Positions 28,178 through 35,567 of a stretch of 64,000 bases of DNA are shown here, one piece after another. The position numbers and the translations under genes are program-made. The notes under the pieces were generated by a model. The model was not told the DNA's origin and did not search any database. It saw only the letters and a program-made list of their open reading frames with translations. Location of the stretch: contig NZ_CP025408.1 in NCBI RefSeq assembly GCF_002847305.1, positions 3,307,001-3,371,000 on the forward strand, written 5' to 3'. This DNA is from Paracoccus tegillarcae. Lineage in GTDB: Bacteria; Pseudomonadota; Alphaproteobacteria; Rhodobacterales; Rhodobacteraceae. The number at the start of each line of letters is the position of its first letter. The first letter of the stretch is position 1.

Positions 28178-28771
28178 ATGTTTACGGGCATCATCACGAA
28201 TATCGGAAATGTACGGCAGGTCGAGCAGCGCGGGGACATGCGCGCACGCATCGAATGTGGATACGATATGACCGGCGTAGATATCGGCGCCTCGATTGCC
28301 TGCGACGGCGTGTGCCTGACGGTCGTGGCCAAGGGTGAGGATTGGTTCGACGTCGATATATCGGCCGAAACCATCGCCAAGACCAATATCGGCGCAAACG
28401 GTTGGGCCGCGGGCAAACGACTGAACCTGGAGCGTGCGTTGCGCGTGGGTGACGAATTGGGCGGCCATATCGTCAGCGGCCATGTCGACGGTATCGCGAT
28501 GATCGAGGAGATGCGCGAAGAGGGCGGATCTGTCCGGCTGACCTTCTCGGCGCCCGCGACGCTGGCGCGGTTCGTCGCAGCCAAGGGGTCGGTCGCGCTG
28601 AACGGTACATCGCTGACGGTAAACGAGGTCGACGGCCTTCGCTTTGGCGTCAATATCATTCCGCACACGCAAGAGGTCACGACCTGGGACGAAGCTGCGG
28701 TAGGCCAGTCGGTCAATCTGGAAATCGATACGCTGGCCCGCTATGTCGCAAGGCTGGCCGAGGCTGGCTAG
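28178..28771 (+). CDS. ribE: Riboflavin synthase, alpha subunit
   Basis: 197 residues with the diagnostic N-terminus MFTGIITNIG and two lumazine-binding repeats (about 1-96 and 97-190): CDGVCLTVV in the first matches LNGTSLTVNEV in the second. It dismutates two lumazine molecules into riboflavin and the pyrimidinedione. The start follows GGAGGCTGC. It begins the ribE-ribB-ribH-nusB series, which would be continuous with ribD if the capsule module were absent. Confidence 0.96.
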   Translation: MFTGIITNIGNVRQVEQRGDMRARIECGYDMTGVDIGASIACDGVCLTVVAKGEDWFDVDISAETIAKTNIGANGWAAGKRLNLERALRVGDELGGHIVSGHVDGIAMIEEMREEGGSVRLTFSAPATLARFVAAKGSVALNGTSLTVNEVDGLRFGVNIIPHTQEVTTWDEAAVGQSVNLEIDTLARYVARLAEAG

Positions 28772-29030
28772 CGGATTTTTCCCGCGAGCACGGCGCTTGG
28801 TCACAAGCCCGAGGAACATGGTCCGGGGCTGCAGGTTCATGACGCGTCGCGAGATGGCGATGCATGGTAACGGTCGCCGGCCGAGGGACCGGCAGCGGGC
28901 AGTTTGTAAAACCGCATCCTCTGGCCACAGGGGTGCCTTTCGAGGTCCCTTGCGGCGAGGCTGCTATCCCCCTCTGGCAGTTACGGGTGGCTTGCGCTAG
29001 ACCGCTGACCAAGCTGCGAAGGGGCGACAA
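28772..29030 (+). other. GC-rich, hairpin-prone leader between ribE and ribB
   Basis: This 259-bp gap has no credible ORF. Several nested complementary segments are visible: GTAAC (28867) with GTTAC (28979), GCCGG with CCGGC (about 28876-28893), CCGCA (28912) with TGCGG (28950), CCT-TTCG-AGG (28937-28946) and CTGC with GCAG (28971-28980). It could be a structured 5' leader controlling ribB. The conserved sequence of the FMN riboswitch is not present. Confidence 0.35.
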
Positions 29031-30149
29031 ATGGAATATGAAAAGCCAGGTCAGGTCGAAACGGACTGGACCGATGCGATCTCGCGGGTCGAAGAGATCA
29101 TCGAGGACGCCCGCAACGGCAAGATGTTCATTCTGGTCGACCACGAGGACCGCGAGAACGAGGGCGATCTGGTAATTCCGGCGCAGATGGCAACGCCCGA
29201 TGCGATCAATTTCATGGCGACCCACGGGCGCGGACTGATCTGCCTGTCGCTTTTGGGCGAGCGGATCGACGCCCTCGGGCTGACCTTGATGAGCCCCAAG
29301 AATTCCAGCCGCCACGAGACCGCCTTTACCATGTCGATCGAGGCACGCGAGGGCGTGACGACCGGCATTTCGGCCCATGACCGCGCGCGTACCGTCAGCG
29401 TTGCCATCGACCCGACCAAGGGGGCCGCGGATATTGCCTCGCCCGGACATGTGTTCCCTTTGCGCGCGCGCGAGGGCGGTGTTCTGGTTCGTGCAGGCCA
29501 TACCGAGGCGGCGATTGATATCGCGCGGCTGGCCGGCCTGAACCCTTCGGGCGTGATCTGCGAGATCATGAACGAGGATGGCACCATGGCGCGCCTGCCT
29601 GATCTGGTGGCCTTCGCGCAGAGACACGGCCTGAAAATCGGAACCATCAGCGATCTGATTTCCTATCGCCGCCGCCACGACAATCTGATCGCAGAGCGCG
29701 CGCAGAAACCCGTCCAGTCGGTCCATGGCGGTGAGTGGATGATGCGCATCTTTGCCGATGAGACCCAGGGGGCCGAGCATATCGTGCTGACCAAGGGCGA
29801 TCTTGCCGAGCCGGGTCCGGTTCTGGTGCGGATGCACGCGCTTGATCCGCTGCATGATGTGCTTGGCGTCGGACGCGAGCAGGCCGGTACGATCGGTGCC
29901 GCAATGGAGGAAATCGGGCGCGAGGGCAGGGGCGTCGTCGTCCTGATCCGCGACTTGACCAATGTCATCGTCCAGTCGGGCGATGTTGGCCCGCATGTGC
30001 TGCGTCAATACGGGCTGGGCGCGCAGATCCTGTCGGCGCTTGGCGTGTCCGAATTGATCCTGCTGACCAATTCGGCACCGGTAAAGGTTGTCGGGCTTGA
30101 CGCCTATGGGCTTTCCATTCATTCCACCCGCCCGATCCCGAAGGACTGA
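29031..30149 (+). CDS. ribB: 3,4-dihydroxy-2-butanone-4-phosphate synthase with degenerate GTP cyclohydrolase II domain
   Basis: 372 residues. The N-terminal DHBP synthase domain (about 15-218) is complete, with DHEDRENEGDL (37-47) and the HTEAAIDI motif; it makes the four-carbon precursor of lumazine. The C-terminal domain (about 225-365) has the fold length of RibA, but the zinc cysteines and the RCDCG-type region are gone (MHALDPLHDVLGVG), so it should not be an active cyclohydrolase. A separate ribA must exist elsewhere. It lies 6 bp before ribH and is co-transcribed with it. Confidence 0.93.
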   Translation: MEYEKPGQVETDWTDAISRVEEIIEDARNGKMFILVDHEDRENEGDLVIPAQMATPDAINFMATHGRGLICLSLLGERIDALGLTLMSPKNSSRHETAFTMSIEAREGVTTGISAHDRARTVSVAIDPTKGAADIASPGHVFPLRAREGGVLVRAGHTEAAIDIARLAGLNPSGVICEIMNEDGTMARLPDLVAFAQRHGLKIGTISDLISYRRRHDNLIAERAQKPVQSVHGGEWMMRIFADETQGAEHIVLTKGDLAEPGPVLVRMHALDPLHDVLGVGREQAGTIGAAMEEIGREGRGVVVLIRDLTNVIVQSGDVGPHVLRQYGLGAQILSALGVSELILLTNSAPVKVVGLDAYGLSIHSTRPIPKD

Positions 30150-30155
30150 TCCGCG

Positions 30156-30713
30156 ATGGCCTCGAACACCGAACACTATACTCTGGACCTGCCCGAATTT
30201 GACCGGCCGGTGCGGCTGCTGATCGTTGTCGCACCTTATTACAAGGCAATCGCCGATGATCTGGTTGCCGGCGCTCAGGCCGTGGCCGAGGCGGCCGGCG
30301 CCGCCGTTGATCTTGTAGAGGTGCCCGGCGCGCTGGAGATCCCGTCGGCCATCGCGACGGCGGGGCGGTTGTCCAACTATGATGGCTTTGTCGCGCTTGG
30401 CTGTGTGATCAGGGGTGAAACGACGCATTACGATACAGTCTGCAATGACAGCTCACGCGGACTGACATTGCTGGGCCTGCAGGGGCTGGCCATCGGCAAC
30501 GGGATCCTGACGGTCGAAAACCAGACACAGGCCGAGGTGCGCGCCGATCCGCAGCAACAGAACAAGGGCGGAGGTGCCGCCGCGGCTGCCTTGCATCTTG
30601 TCGCTCTGGCGCGGAAATGGGGCGGATCGGGCGGTCGCAAAGCCCATGACGACTTGCGCAGACATGATGTCATTCGTCTGGCAGGCGAGATGGAAGGACC
30701 GGGACGGACATGA
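30156..30713 (+). CDS. ribH: 6,7-dimethyl-8-ribityllumazine synthase
   Basis: 185 residues. RibH condenses the pyrimidine and the four-carbon phosphate into lumazine. The catalytic His91 is in GCVIRGETTHYD; GALEIPSAI and GILTVENQTQAEVRAD are family blocks. A polar C-terminal extension of about 25 residues (KAHDDLRRHDVIRLAGEM) goes beyond the usual end. The stop overlaps the start of nusB by 4 bp. Confidence 0.95.
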   Translation: MASNTEHYTLDLPEFDRPVRLLIVVAPYYKAIADDLVAGAQAVAEAAGAAVDLVEVPGALEIPSAIATAGRLSNYDGFVALGCVIRGETTHYDTVCNDSSRGLTLLGLQGLAIGNGILTVENQTQAEVRADPQQQNKGGGAAAAALHLVALARKWGGSGGRKAHDDLRRHDVIRLAGEMEGPGRT

Positions 30714-31189
30714 ACGCGACAAAATCCGAGGGCAAGCGCGCGCGCAGCGCCGCTGCCCGACTTTATGCCGTGCAGGCCCTGTTCCAGATGGAGGCCTCGG
30801 GTCAGTCGGCTGACCGGGTTCAGCAAGAGTTCCAGGATCATCGCATCGGTGCGGAGTATGATGGTGAGGCCAGTCCCGATGCCGACGAGGCCCTGTTTGG
30901 CCGTATCACCGATGATGCGGTGACCTGGCAGTCAAAGATCGACCAGGCGACCGATCGCGCATTGGTCGCCAAATGGCCCATAGACCGGATCGACCCGGTC
31001 ATACGCGCACTGTTTCGCGCCGCCGGCGCAGAACTGGTAACGCCGGCCACGCCGCCCCGTGTTGTGATCAGCGAATATGTTCGGTTGGCCGAGGCATTTT
31101 TTCCCGATGGACGCGAGCCGAAATTCGTCAATGCGGTGCTGGACCACATGGCGCATTCGCTGCGGCCAGAGGCATTTGGCGCACCCTGA
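30710..31189 (+). CDS. nusB: Transcription antitermination factor NusB
   Basis: 159 residues, all-helical NusB domain: ARLYAVQALFQMEASG near the N-terminus, WPIDRIDPVIRALFRAAGAEL in the middle and VVISEYVRLAEAFFPD, KFVNAVLDHMA at the end. NusB binds boxA RNA with S10 and prevents early termination in rRNA operons. Position after ribH with ATGA overlap is common in proteobacteria. A strong terminator follows. Confidence 0.96.
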   Translation: MNATKSEGKRARSAAARLYAVQALFQMEASGQSADRVQQEFQDHRIGAEYDGEASPDADEALFGRITDDAVTWQSKIDQATDRALVAKWPIDRIDPVIRALFRAAGAELVTPATPPRVVISEYVRLAEAFFPDGREPKFVNAVLDHMAHSLRPEAFGAP

Positions 31190-31258
31190 TGCCTGATTCT
31201 GCCACGTTACGCGGTCACCGTTAGCCCCGCAGCGTCGCGACTCATCTCTGCACAGAAC

Positions 31259-31297
31259 CGCTCGCCGCAGAGTTTCTGCTGGCGGGCGTTGTTTTTT
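31259..31297 (+). terminator. Terminator of the rib-nusB operon
   Basis: A 13-bp GC-rich stem with one bulged T (31259-31271 with 31275-31288) is followed by TTGTTTTTT. Confidence 0.9.
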
Positions 31298-31682
31298 ACT
31301 GTATCGTCGTGTCTTCTACGCAACATTTGGCGTGCTCAGATGGACGAAACGAGCCGCCTATTTTTTAGGCAAGGACGATCATCGGCGAGATGATCACGAT
31401 ATGCGTGATGCAACTTTAGATTGATCCTACCGACAAGTATCTGAAATAAAGAATTTTAGGAAATGTTCTCTTTTGTTCCCAAAAGCAACAATCACATTCC
31501 TGTGTCGGCAAATCAGCGCCAGATGCAAGAATGTCGCGCTCACCTCAGGAAACGATTGAACCTGTTTGAAGCAAAGACCTCTTAAAACCGAACCGGCATC
31601 CGACTAGTTGATGTCGTGCAGAGATGCTCTGGCGTCATCGTGACGTCACCATCATCGTAACGGTTCAAGAGGACTATATAAT
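31298..31682 (+). promoter_or_regulatory. Long, AT-enriched leader region before the DUF481 gene, with palindromes
   Basis: The 385-bp gap has no supported ORF. It contains a hairpin GCCTA-T5-TAGGC (31356-31370), a 7-bp inverted repeat GATCATC/GATGATC (31377-31395) and the perfect palindrome GTGACGTCAC (31640-31649) about 34 bp before the start codon. These may be operator sites of the outer-membrane protein gene; no known box is recognised. Confidence 0.4.
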
Positions 31683-32564
31683 ATGAAAAACGTTGCAATT
31701 CTTGCCGGGGCTTCCGCTATCTTCGCGGCTCTGTCGGTACCGGCCTTCGCTCAGTCCGAAATGGCGACGGGTTCGACCGCAGCCGGCGTCAGCGCGATTG
31801 ACGATCAGATCACCGACATCGAAGACGCTGTTCAAGACGATTTTGACCGTCAGAACGACGCAGACCGCTTTGGTCCGGCCGATCGCCGTCAGGGTCTGTT
31901 CGGTAACATGTCGCTGACCTATTCGGGTGATACCGGCAGCAACCGCGTTGATGACGATGGGCAGCAGGATCTGGCAGTTGCCGGTCGTATTTCCTACAAC
32001 CAAGGCGTCTTCGCACAGTCGGTTGGCGTGCTGATCGAATATTCTGAAGACGAAGCCGAGAGCTCGAACGACAAGCAAGAAGTCACGGCGATCTATGACG
32101 CCCAATACTACTTCAATGACCGCTTCTATGCATTCGGCCTGGGTCGTATCGCCGTTGACGGCGAAGCAATGGCAGGCGAGCTGGATCGTGATGGCTTCTT
32201 GGGCGTGGGCCCTGGCTACCGCATCATCAACACCGCAGACACCGCATGGCGCGTGCAGGCCGGCGTTGGCGTAAGCTACAGCCGCCGACCTAACGAGGAT
32301 TCGGATACCGAAATCGGTTATATCGCGTCGTCGCGGTTCTACCACCGTTTCAACGACAACGTCTTCCTGACCAACGACACCGACTACATCACGTCGGATG
32401 CGCGCGATCTCGCGACCAACTCGTTTGGTCTGGGCCTGCGGATGTCTGAATCACTGGCAACCAAAGTCAGCTACGACACCCGGTACGAAAACACGAAAGC
32501 GGCCTCGGGTGATAGTTCGGACACCGAGAACTCGCTCGGCGTGTCGATCGTTTACGGCTTCTGA
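31683..32564 (+). CDS. DUF481 family outer-membrane beta-barrel protein
   Basis: 293 residues. A Sec signal peptide ends at AFA-Q (cleavage after residue 23). After an acidic helical linker, the rest consists of alternating beta-strands with aromatic girdles (FAQSVGVLIEY, AIYDAQYYFNDRFYAFG, TKVSYDTRYEN) and a C-terminal YGF, the outer-membrane insertion signal for the BAM complex. DUF481 proteins such as YdiY are acid- or salt-induced, with no known transport role. The long upstream region suggests strong regulation. A terminator follows. Confidence 0.88.
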   Translation: MKNVAILAGASAIFAALSVPAFAQSEMATGSTAAGVSAIDDQITDIEDAVQDDFDRQNDADRFGPADRRQGLFGNMSLTYSGDTGSNRVDDDGQQDLAVAGRISYNQGVFAQSVGVLIEYSEDEAESSNDKQEVTAIYDAQYYFNDRFYAFGLGRIAVDGEAMAGELDRDGFLGVGPGYRIINTADTAWRVQAGVGVSYSRRPNEDSDTEIGYIASSRFYHRFNDNVFLTNDTDYITSDARDLATNSFGLGLRMSESLATKVSYDTRYENTKAASGDSSDTENSLGVSIVYGF

Positions 32565-32597
32565 TCCACGATCCCTCGGATCTAAAGTCTCTTTGAG

Positions 32598-32627
32598 AAA
32601 GGCGGGTCTTAGGACCTGCCTTTTTTC
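32598..32627 (+). terminator. Terminator of the DUF481 gene
   Basis: Stem AAAGGCGGGTC / GACCTGCCTTT with one mismatch and loop TTAG, followed by TTT and CG. Confidence 0.85.
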
Positions 32628-32646
32628 GTTGTGTGATGCAAAAGTG

Positions 32647-32685
32647 AAAAACGCCGCCCTGGTCTGGTGACCGGGGCGGCGTTTT
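32647..32685. terminator. Bidirectional terminator
   Basis: An A-rich flank and GC stem (AAAACGCCGCC with GGCGGCGTTTT) give T runs on both strands. It directly follows the stop of the minus-strand small ORF at 32685 and also backs up the DUF481 terminator. Confidence 0.8.
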
Positions 32686-32888
32686 CAGGTGGCGGGAACC
32701 GCCGCAACCGCGGTGGGTTCAAATTTCCCGAAAGCCTGATTAATCAGGTGGGCGCCAGGTAACGAAGCCAGGGCCACGACAGAGCCAGCTCCCTCGGAAA
32801 AGTTATCGGCCAGTGGAAATATGTCCACTCGCAAGCAGAGCAGAAGCCCGCCAGCAGCAAAGATAGGCAGAGCGCGCATCGCTTTCAA
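32685..32888 (-). CDS. Small hypothetical protein with N-terminal hydrophobic segment
   Basis: 67 residues (or 64 from the next Met). An N-terminal hydrophobic stretch (ALPIFAAGGLLLCLRV, about 6-21) could be an anchor or an uncleaved signal; the remainder (LPLADNFSEGAGS, HLINQAFGKFEP) is mixed. I recognise no family. Support comes from context: the stop is flush with a bidirectional terminator and the gene is divergent from mmcB with a 68-bp promoter gap that holds a LexA-like site. Confidence 0.45.
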   Translation of the reverse strand: MKAMRALPIFAAGGLLLCLRVDIFPLADNFSEGAGSVVALASLPGAHLINQAFGKFEPTAVAAVPAT

Positions 32889-32930
32889 GCAGAGATGAAA
32901 CTGTCAGCGAGAAAGAAGCTCTTGCCCGGT

Positions 32931-32945
32931 GTTTCCGTTTCGTTC
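32931..32945 (+). promoter_or_regulatory. LexA-like box before mmcB (GTTT-N7-GTTC)
   Basis: GTTT at 32931-32934 and GTTC at 32942-32945 with seven bases between differ from the alphaproteobacterial LexA operator by one base. It lies 11 bp before the mmcB start codon. In Caulobacter mmcB is SOS-regulated, which supports the call. Confidence 0.5.
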
Positions 32946-32956
32946 ATGATCTGACG

Positions 32957-33412
32957 ATGGAAGACGTCTTGCCCCCGATGGCCGGTCAAAGGCTGGCCCG
33001 CGGCGTAGCGCGGATGCTGCGCAGTCTGGATCATGCCGTGATCCCCGAATTTGTGCCCAAGCGCGGGTTGAGGGTCGATCTGATGAGCCTGGGGCCAAAG
33101 GGCGATATCTGGATCGTCGAATGCAAAAGCTGCCGCGCCGATTTCGCGGCGGACAGGAAATGGCACGGCTATCTGGATTGGTGCGATCGATATTTCTGGG
33201 CCGTCGATTGCGATTTTCCGGTCGAGTTGTTGCCAGAGGATACCGGGCTGATCCTGGCCGATCCCTACGGCGCCGAGATCCAGCGCATGGCGCCCGAGAC
33301 ACGCCTGGCGGGCGCGCGCCGCAACCGACTGACCCGCGATTTTGGCAGGACGGCCGCTTCGCGACTGCACGCGATGTTGGACCCGTCCGCGCTGCGCGGC
33401 GGCGTCGTGTAG
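32957..33412 (+). CDS. mmcB: MmcB family DNA repair protein (PD-(D/E)XK nuclease-like)
   Basis: 151 residues. The family is named for mitomycin C resistance in Caulobacter, where it is SOS-induced. The nuclease-like core is visible as Asp41 (LRVDLMSLG), then Glu55 and Lys57 in WIVECKSCRADF, the PD-(D/E)XK arrangement. No clear Shine-Dalgarno precedes the ATG at 32957; Met8 at 32978 is an alternative, or the message may be nearly leaderless. A LexA-like box lies directly upstream. Confidence 0.88.
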   Translation: MEDVLPPMAGQRLARGVARMLRSLDHAVIPEFVPKRGLRVDLMSLGPKGDIWIVECKSCRADFAADRKWHGYLDWCDRYFWAVDCDFPVELLPEDTGLILADPYGAEIQRMAPETRLAGARRNRLTRDFGRTAASRLHAMLDPSALRGGVV

Positions 33413-33456
33413 GACGCGTTTTTCAATAAACCGGGACGGCAGCCCGTGATTGCGAC

Positions 33457-33675
33457 CTAGCGCCGCGGCTTGCCTTTGCCGGGTTTGCGCGAGCCCATCG
33501 ACCGGACCGCTTCGGCCGCCGCCAGCAATTCCTCGGCGATTTCGGTCGCCTCGTCAGGGTCGAAATCCAGCGGCAGGTCGACGCCATCGCCCTCGACATA
33601 GATGCGCACCATGCCCTGATCGGTCGGTCCGATCTGCAGATTTGCCGAGATTTCGCTTTCGCTGTTGATGCCCAT
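33457..33675 (-). CDS. DUF6324 family protein
   Basis: 72 residues, the usual size for this small, Rhodobacterales-restricted family of unknown function. The chain is acidic (EGDGVDLPLDFDPDEATEIAE, split here only for description) with a helical segment and a very basic tail (SRKPGKGKPRR). The start MGINSESEIS is preceded on its strand by AAAAAGGGGACACTGCC. It is convergent with mmcB and divergent from tRNA-His. Confidence 0.8.
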   Translation of the reverse strand: MGINSESEISANLQIGPTDQGMVRIYVEGDGVDLPLDFDPDEATEIAEELLAAAEAVRSMGSRKPGKGKPRR

Positions 33676-33775
33676 GGCAGTGTCCCCTTTTTCAGCGCCC
33701 TGAATAGCGCGCGATAAATTTCACGGCAAGACGGGCTTGCATCATAAGCGGGGCGGGTTTAGACACCGGCGCTGT

Positions 33776-33852
33776 GCCGCCTTAGCTCAGTTGGTTAGAG
33801 CGCTAGATTGTGGATCTAGAGGTCACCCGTTCGAGACGGGTAGGCGGTACCA
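33776..33852 (+). tRNA. tRNA-His (anticodon GTG), CCA encoded
   Basis: A full cloverleaf: acceptor GCCGCCT/AGGCGGT with G1-U72, D stem GCTC/GAGC, anticodon stem CTAGA/TCTAG with loop TTGTGGA (anticodon GTG), variable loop AGGTC, T stem ACCCG/CGGGT, then discriminator A73 and CCA at 33850-33852. The base before position 1 is T and position 73 is A, so the G(-1)-C73 pair that marks tRNA-His in most bacteria is absent. This is the known variant of a clade of alphaproteobacteria with a distinct histidyl-tRNA synthetase. Confidence 0.97.
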
Positions 33853-33999
33853 CTTCTTCCCAATCTCAGACGTTTTGAAACGACTTAGCAATTATTGCCT
33901 CAGTCGTCGTCAAATTATCCCCATCGCGATGGAACAATGAGGGCGGACGAATTGTTTCGTACCAAGAGATTGACGAACGCACCGAAAGGAATTCTGACA

Positions 34000-34401
34000 A
34001 TGGCAAATCGCAGCTACTCTGCCGATGACGCGAAGCGCGACGCAAAAGATGTCGCACAAGAGACCGCCAGCGAAGTGCGCGAAGGCGCCCGCAAGGTGGC
34101 CGATCAGGCCCGCGAGACGCTGGACAATGTCACCCACAGCGATTCGGTCGAACGGGTCAAGGAACGCGGCGCGGAACTGGCCGGCGCGGCACGCGACGCA
34201 GGTCGCGAATATGCCGACCGTGCACGCCACGAAGCCGAGCGCCTGTACGAAGAGGGCCGCCAGCGCGCTGGTGATGTCGCCAACTATGCCGAAGATACCT
34301 ATGACGAGGTATCCGAAATGGTTCGCCGCAAGCCCGCGCAAGCTTTGGGCATCGCAGTCGGCGTCGGTTTCCTGGTTGGCCTGATCCTGGCTCGCCGCTG
34401 A
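34000..34401 (+). CDS. DUF883/ElaB-YqjD-like C-tail-anchored membrane protein
   Basis: 133 residues from MANRSYSADDAK, nine bases after GAAAGGA (33984-33990). Residues 5-105 form a long amphipathic, highly charged helix; the C-terminus (about 112-131, AQALGIAVGVGFLVGLILA) is a single span followed by RR. ElaB/YqjD/YgaM proteins of this layout bind the inner membrane and ribosomes in stationary phase. It is paired with the holin-like gene 39 bp downstream. Confidence 0.8.
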   Translation: MANRSYSADDAKRDAKDVAQETASEVREGARKVADQARETLDNVTHSDSVERVKERGAELAGAARDAGREYADRARHEAERLYEEGRQRAGDVANYAEDTYDEVSEMVRRKPAQALGIAVGVGFLVGLILARR

Positions 34402-34440
34402 TCCCGAACGTCACCTACCTGACATCGGAGACAGTGCCGG

Positions 34441-35109
34441 ATGTTTGACTATACGCGCAATATGAAGCTGGCGGTGCAGGATATACTGCGCCGCTCGGCG
34501 ATGAAGGCGGCGGCAGGCACCGTGCTGCTGATCGGCATGGGCTTTCTGATGGCGGCGCTGTGGACCTATCTCGCAACTGGCCTCGACTGGGGGGCAATGA
34601 ATGCCTCGCTGGCAATTGGCGGTGGCCTGTTCGCGGTCGGTCTGATCCTGTTCATGGTCGGCGGTCGCGTCAGCCACGAGCCACCATCGACCGACGATCT
34701 GAAGAACGAGATCGAGGCGCGGCTGAATCTGGCCACCAACGCGGCCACCGACCGCGCGCGTTCAGAGGTCATGAGGGTCGTCGATAGTGCGACCGACCGG
34801 GCAAACGCAGTCCTGGACCGCGCCGGCAGTACCGCAGGTCAATTCGTCTCTGACACCGAAGAGACGATCCGCGGCACCGCTCGCAAGGTCGGCCTGTCGG
34901 CCGAGAATGTCGAGGCAGCCAAGGACACAGCGCAGGATTATGCGCGTCAGGCCAAGGCTGCCGCCGATACGAATGCGGGCAGCATGGCCAAGCTGATAGG
35001 TGGCTTTGCCGTAGGCATCACGCTGGCGTCCAAGTTGAAACAGCGTGGCAGGCCCGATCCGCGTGATTATGACTATGATGATTACTACGACGACGACCGC
35101 TACGTCTGA
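34441..35109 (+). CDS. Phage-holin-family (DUF1469-like) membrane protein
   Basis: 222 residues. Two membrane spans lie at about 24-46 and 55-76, followed by a long helical, charged region (ARLNLATNAATDRARSEV and on) and an Asp/Tyr-rich tail (DYDYDDYYDDDRY). The family name is historical; in Proteobacteria these proteins accompany ElaB/DUF883 proteins, as here, and no phage genes are nearby. The helical region resembles the repeats of the upstream protein, so the two may interact at the membrane. A terminator follows. Confidence 0.75.
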   Translation: MFDYTRNMKLAVQDILRRSAMKAAAGTVLLIGMGFLMAALWTYLATGLDWGAMNASLAIGGGLFAVGLILFMVGGRVSHEPPSTDDLKNEIEARLNLATNAATDRARSEVMRVVDSATDRANAVLDRAGSTAGQFVSDTEETIRGTARKVGLSAENVEAAKDTAQDYARQAKAAADTNAGSMAKLIGGFAVGITLASKLKQRGRPDPRDYDYDDYYDDDRYV

Positions 35110-35135
35110 ACCGTAGGAGGCGGGTGAAATCGATC

Positions 35136-35164
35136 AGGGGCTGCCCATCTGGGTGGCCCTTTTT
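35136..35164 (+). terminator. Terminator after the holin-family gene
   Basis: A long imperfect GC stem (AGGGGCTGCCCA with TGGGTGGCCCT) is followed by TTTTT. Confidence 0.75.
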
Positions 35165-35168
35165 CGTA

Positions 35169-35567
35169 TCACTGTGCTGGCTTGGCGGGGTCGCACGGTC
35201 GCAAGATCAGTGGTTCTCCGGCCTGCTGTCCCACATCGCGACAGTTGCCTGCCGCCTCGCCATGGTGTTTCGCATCGCAGATACGCCAGCCTCCGCCGGT
35301 CGCCCCGCTGGCCGCCATAACAATCTGTGGCTGCGGCGGCAGATCCGGGCTCCAGACCCACCAGCCATCGCGCAGGACGGCGCCGGGGCCGGGGTCCATC
35401 CCTGCGCCCGATCCTTTGACCGCCGCACCTGTCAGGACCAGATGGCCTTCGCTGATGATCCAATCCTCGTGCCAGATCGTGTGCTCGACCGAATGGGTCC
35501 ATTCCAGCGTGAAGCCCGGGCCGGCCAGCGCAATCATCGCGCCGCCGACCAGCAGGCAACTGCTCAT
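35169..35567 (-). CDS. DUF1850 protein, TRAP transporter accessory
   Basis: 132 residues. A short hydrophobic N-terminus (SSCLLVGGAMIALAG) is probably a signal or anchor. The family motif FTLEWTHSVEHTIWHEDW is at about 20-37. DUF1850 genes are almost always linked to fused TRAP permeases of the TAXI type, and this one overlaps the permease stop by 4 bp (ATGA). Its exact role is unknown. Five cysteines in the C-terminal part (CDAKHHG, NCRDVG, LRPCDP among them) could form disulfides in the periplasm. Confidence 0.85.
   Translation of the reverse strand: MSSCLLVGGAMIALAGPGFTLEWTHSVEHTIWHEDWIISEGHLVLTGAAVKGSGAGMDPGPGAVLRDGWWVWSPDLPPQPQIVMAASGATGGGWRICDAKHHGEAAGNCRDVGQQAGEPLILRPCDPAKPAQ

Noticed and set aside
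28772..29030. FMN riboswitch before ribB
   Set aside because: The conserved RFN sequence blocks are absent although the position would fit.
28713..30428. Minus-strand ORF of 571 codons opposite ribB and ribH
   Set aside because: Shadow of real coding sequence, no family resemblance and no ribosome-binding site.
31465..31478. GTTC-N6-GTTC before the DUF481 gene
   Set aside because: The spacer is six, not seven bases, so it is not a valid alphaproteobacterial LexA box.
34441..35109. Prophage remnant suggested by the phage-holin family name
   Set aside because: No other phage gene, integrase or attachment site is near; the family is common in non-phage bacterial loci.
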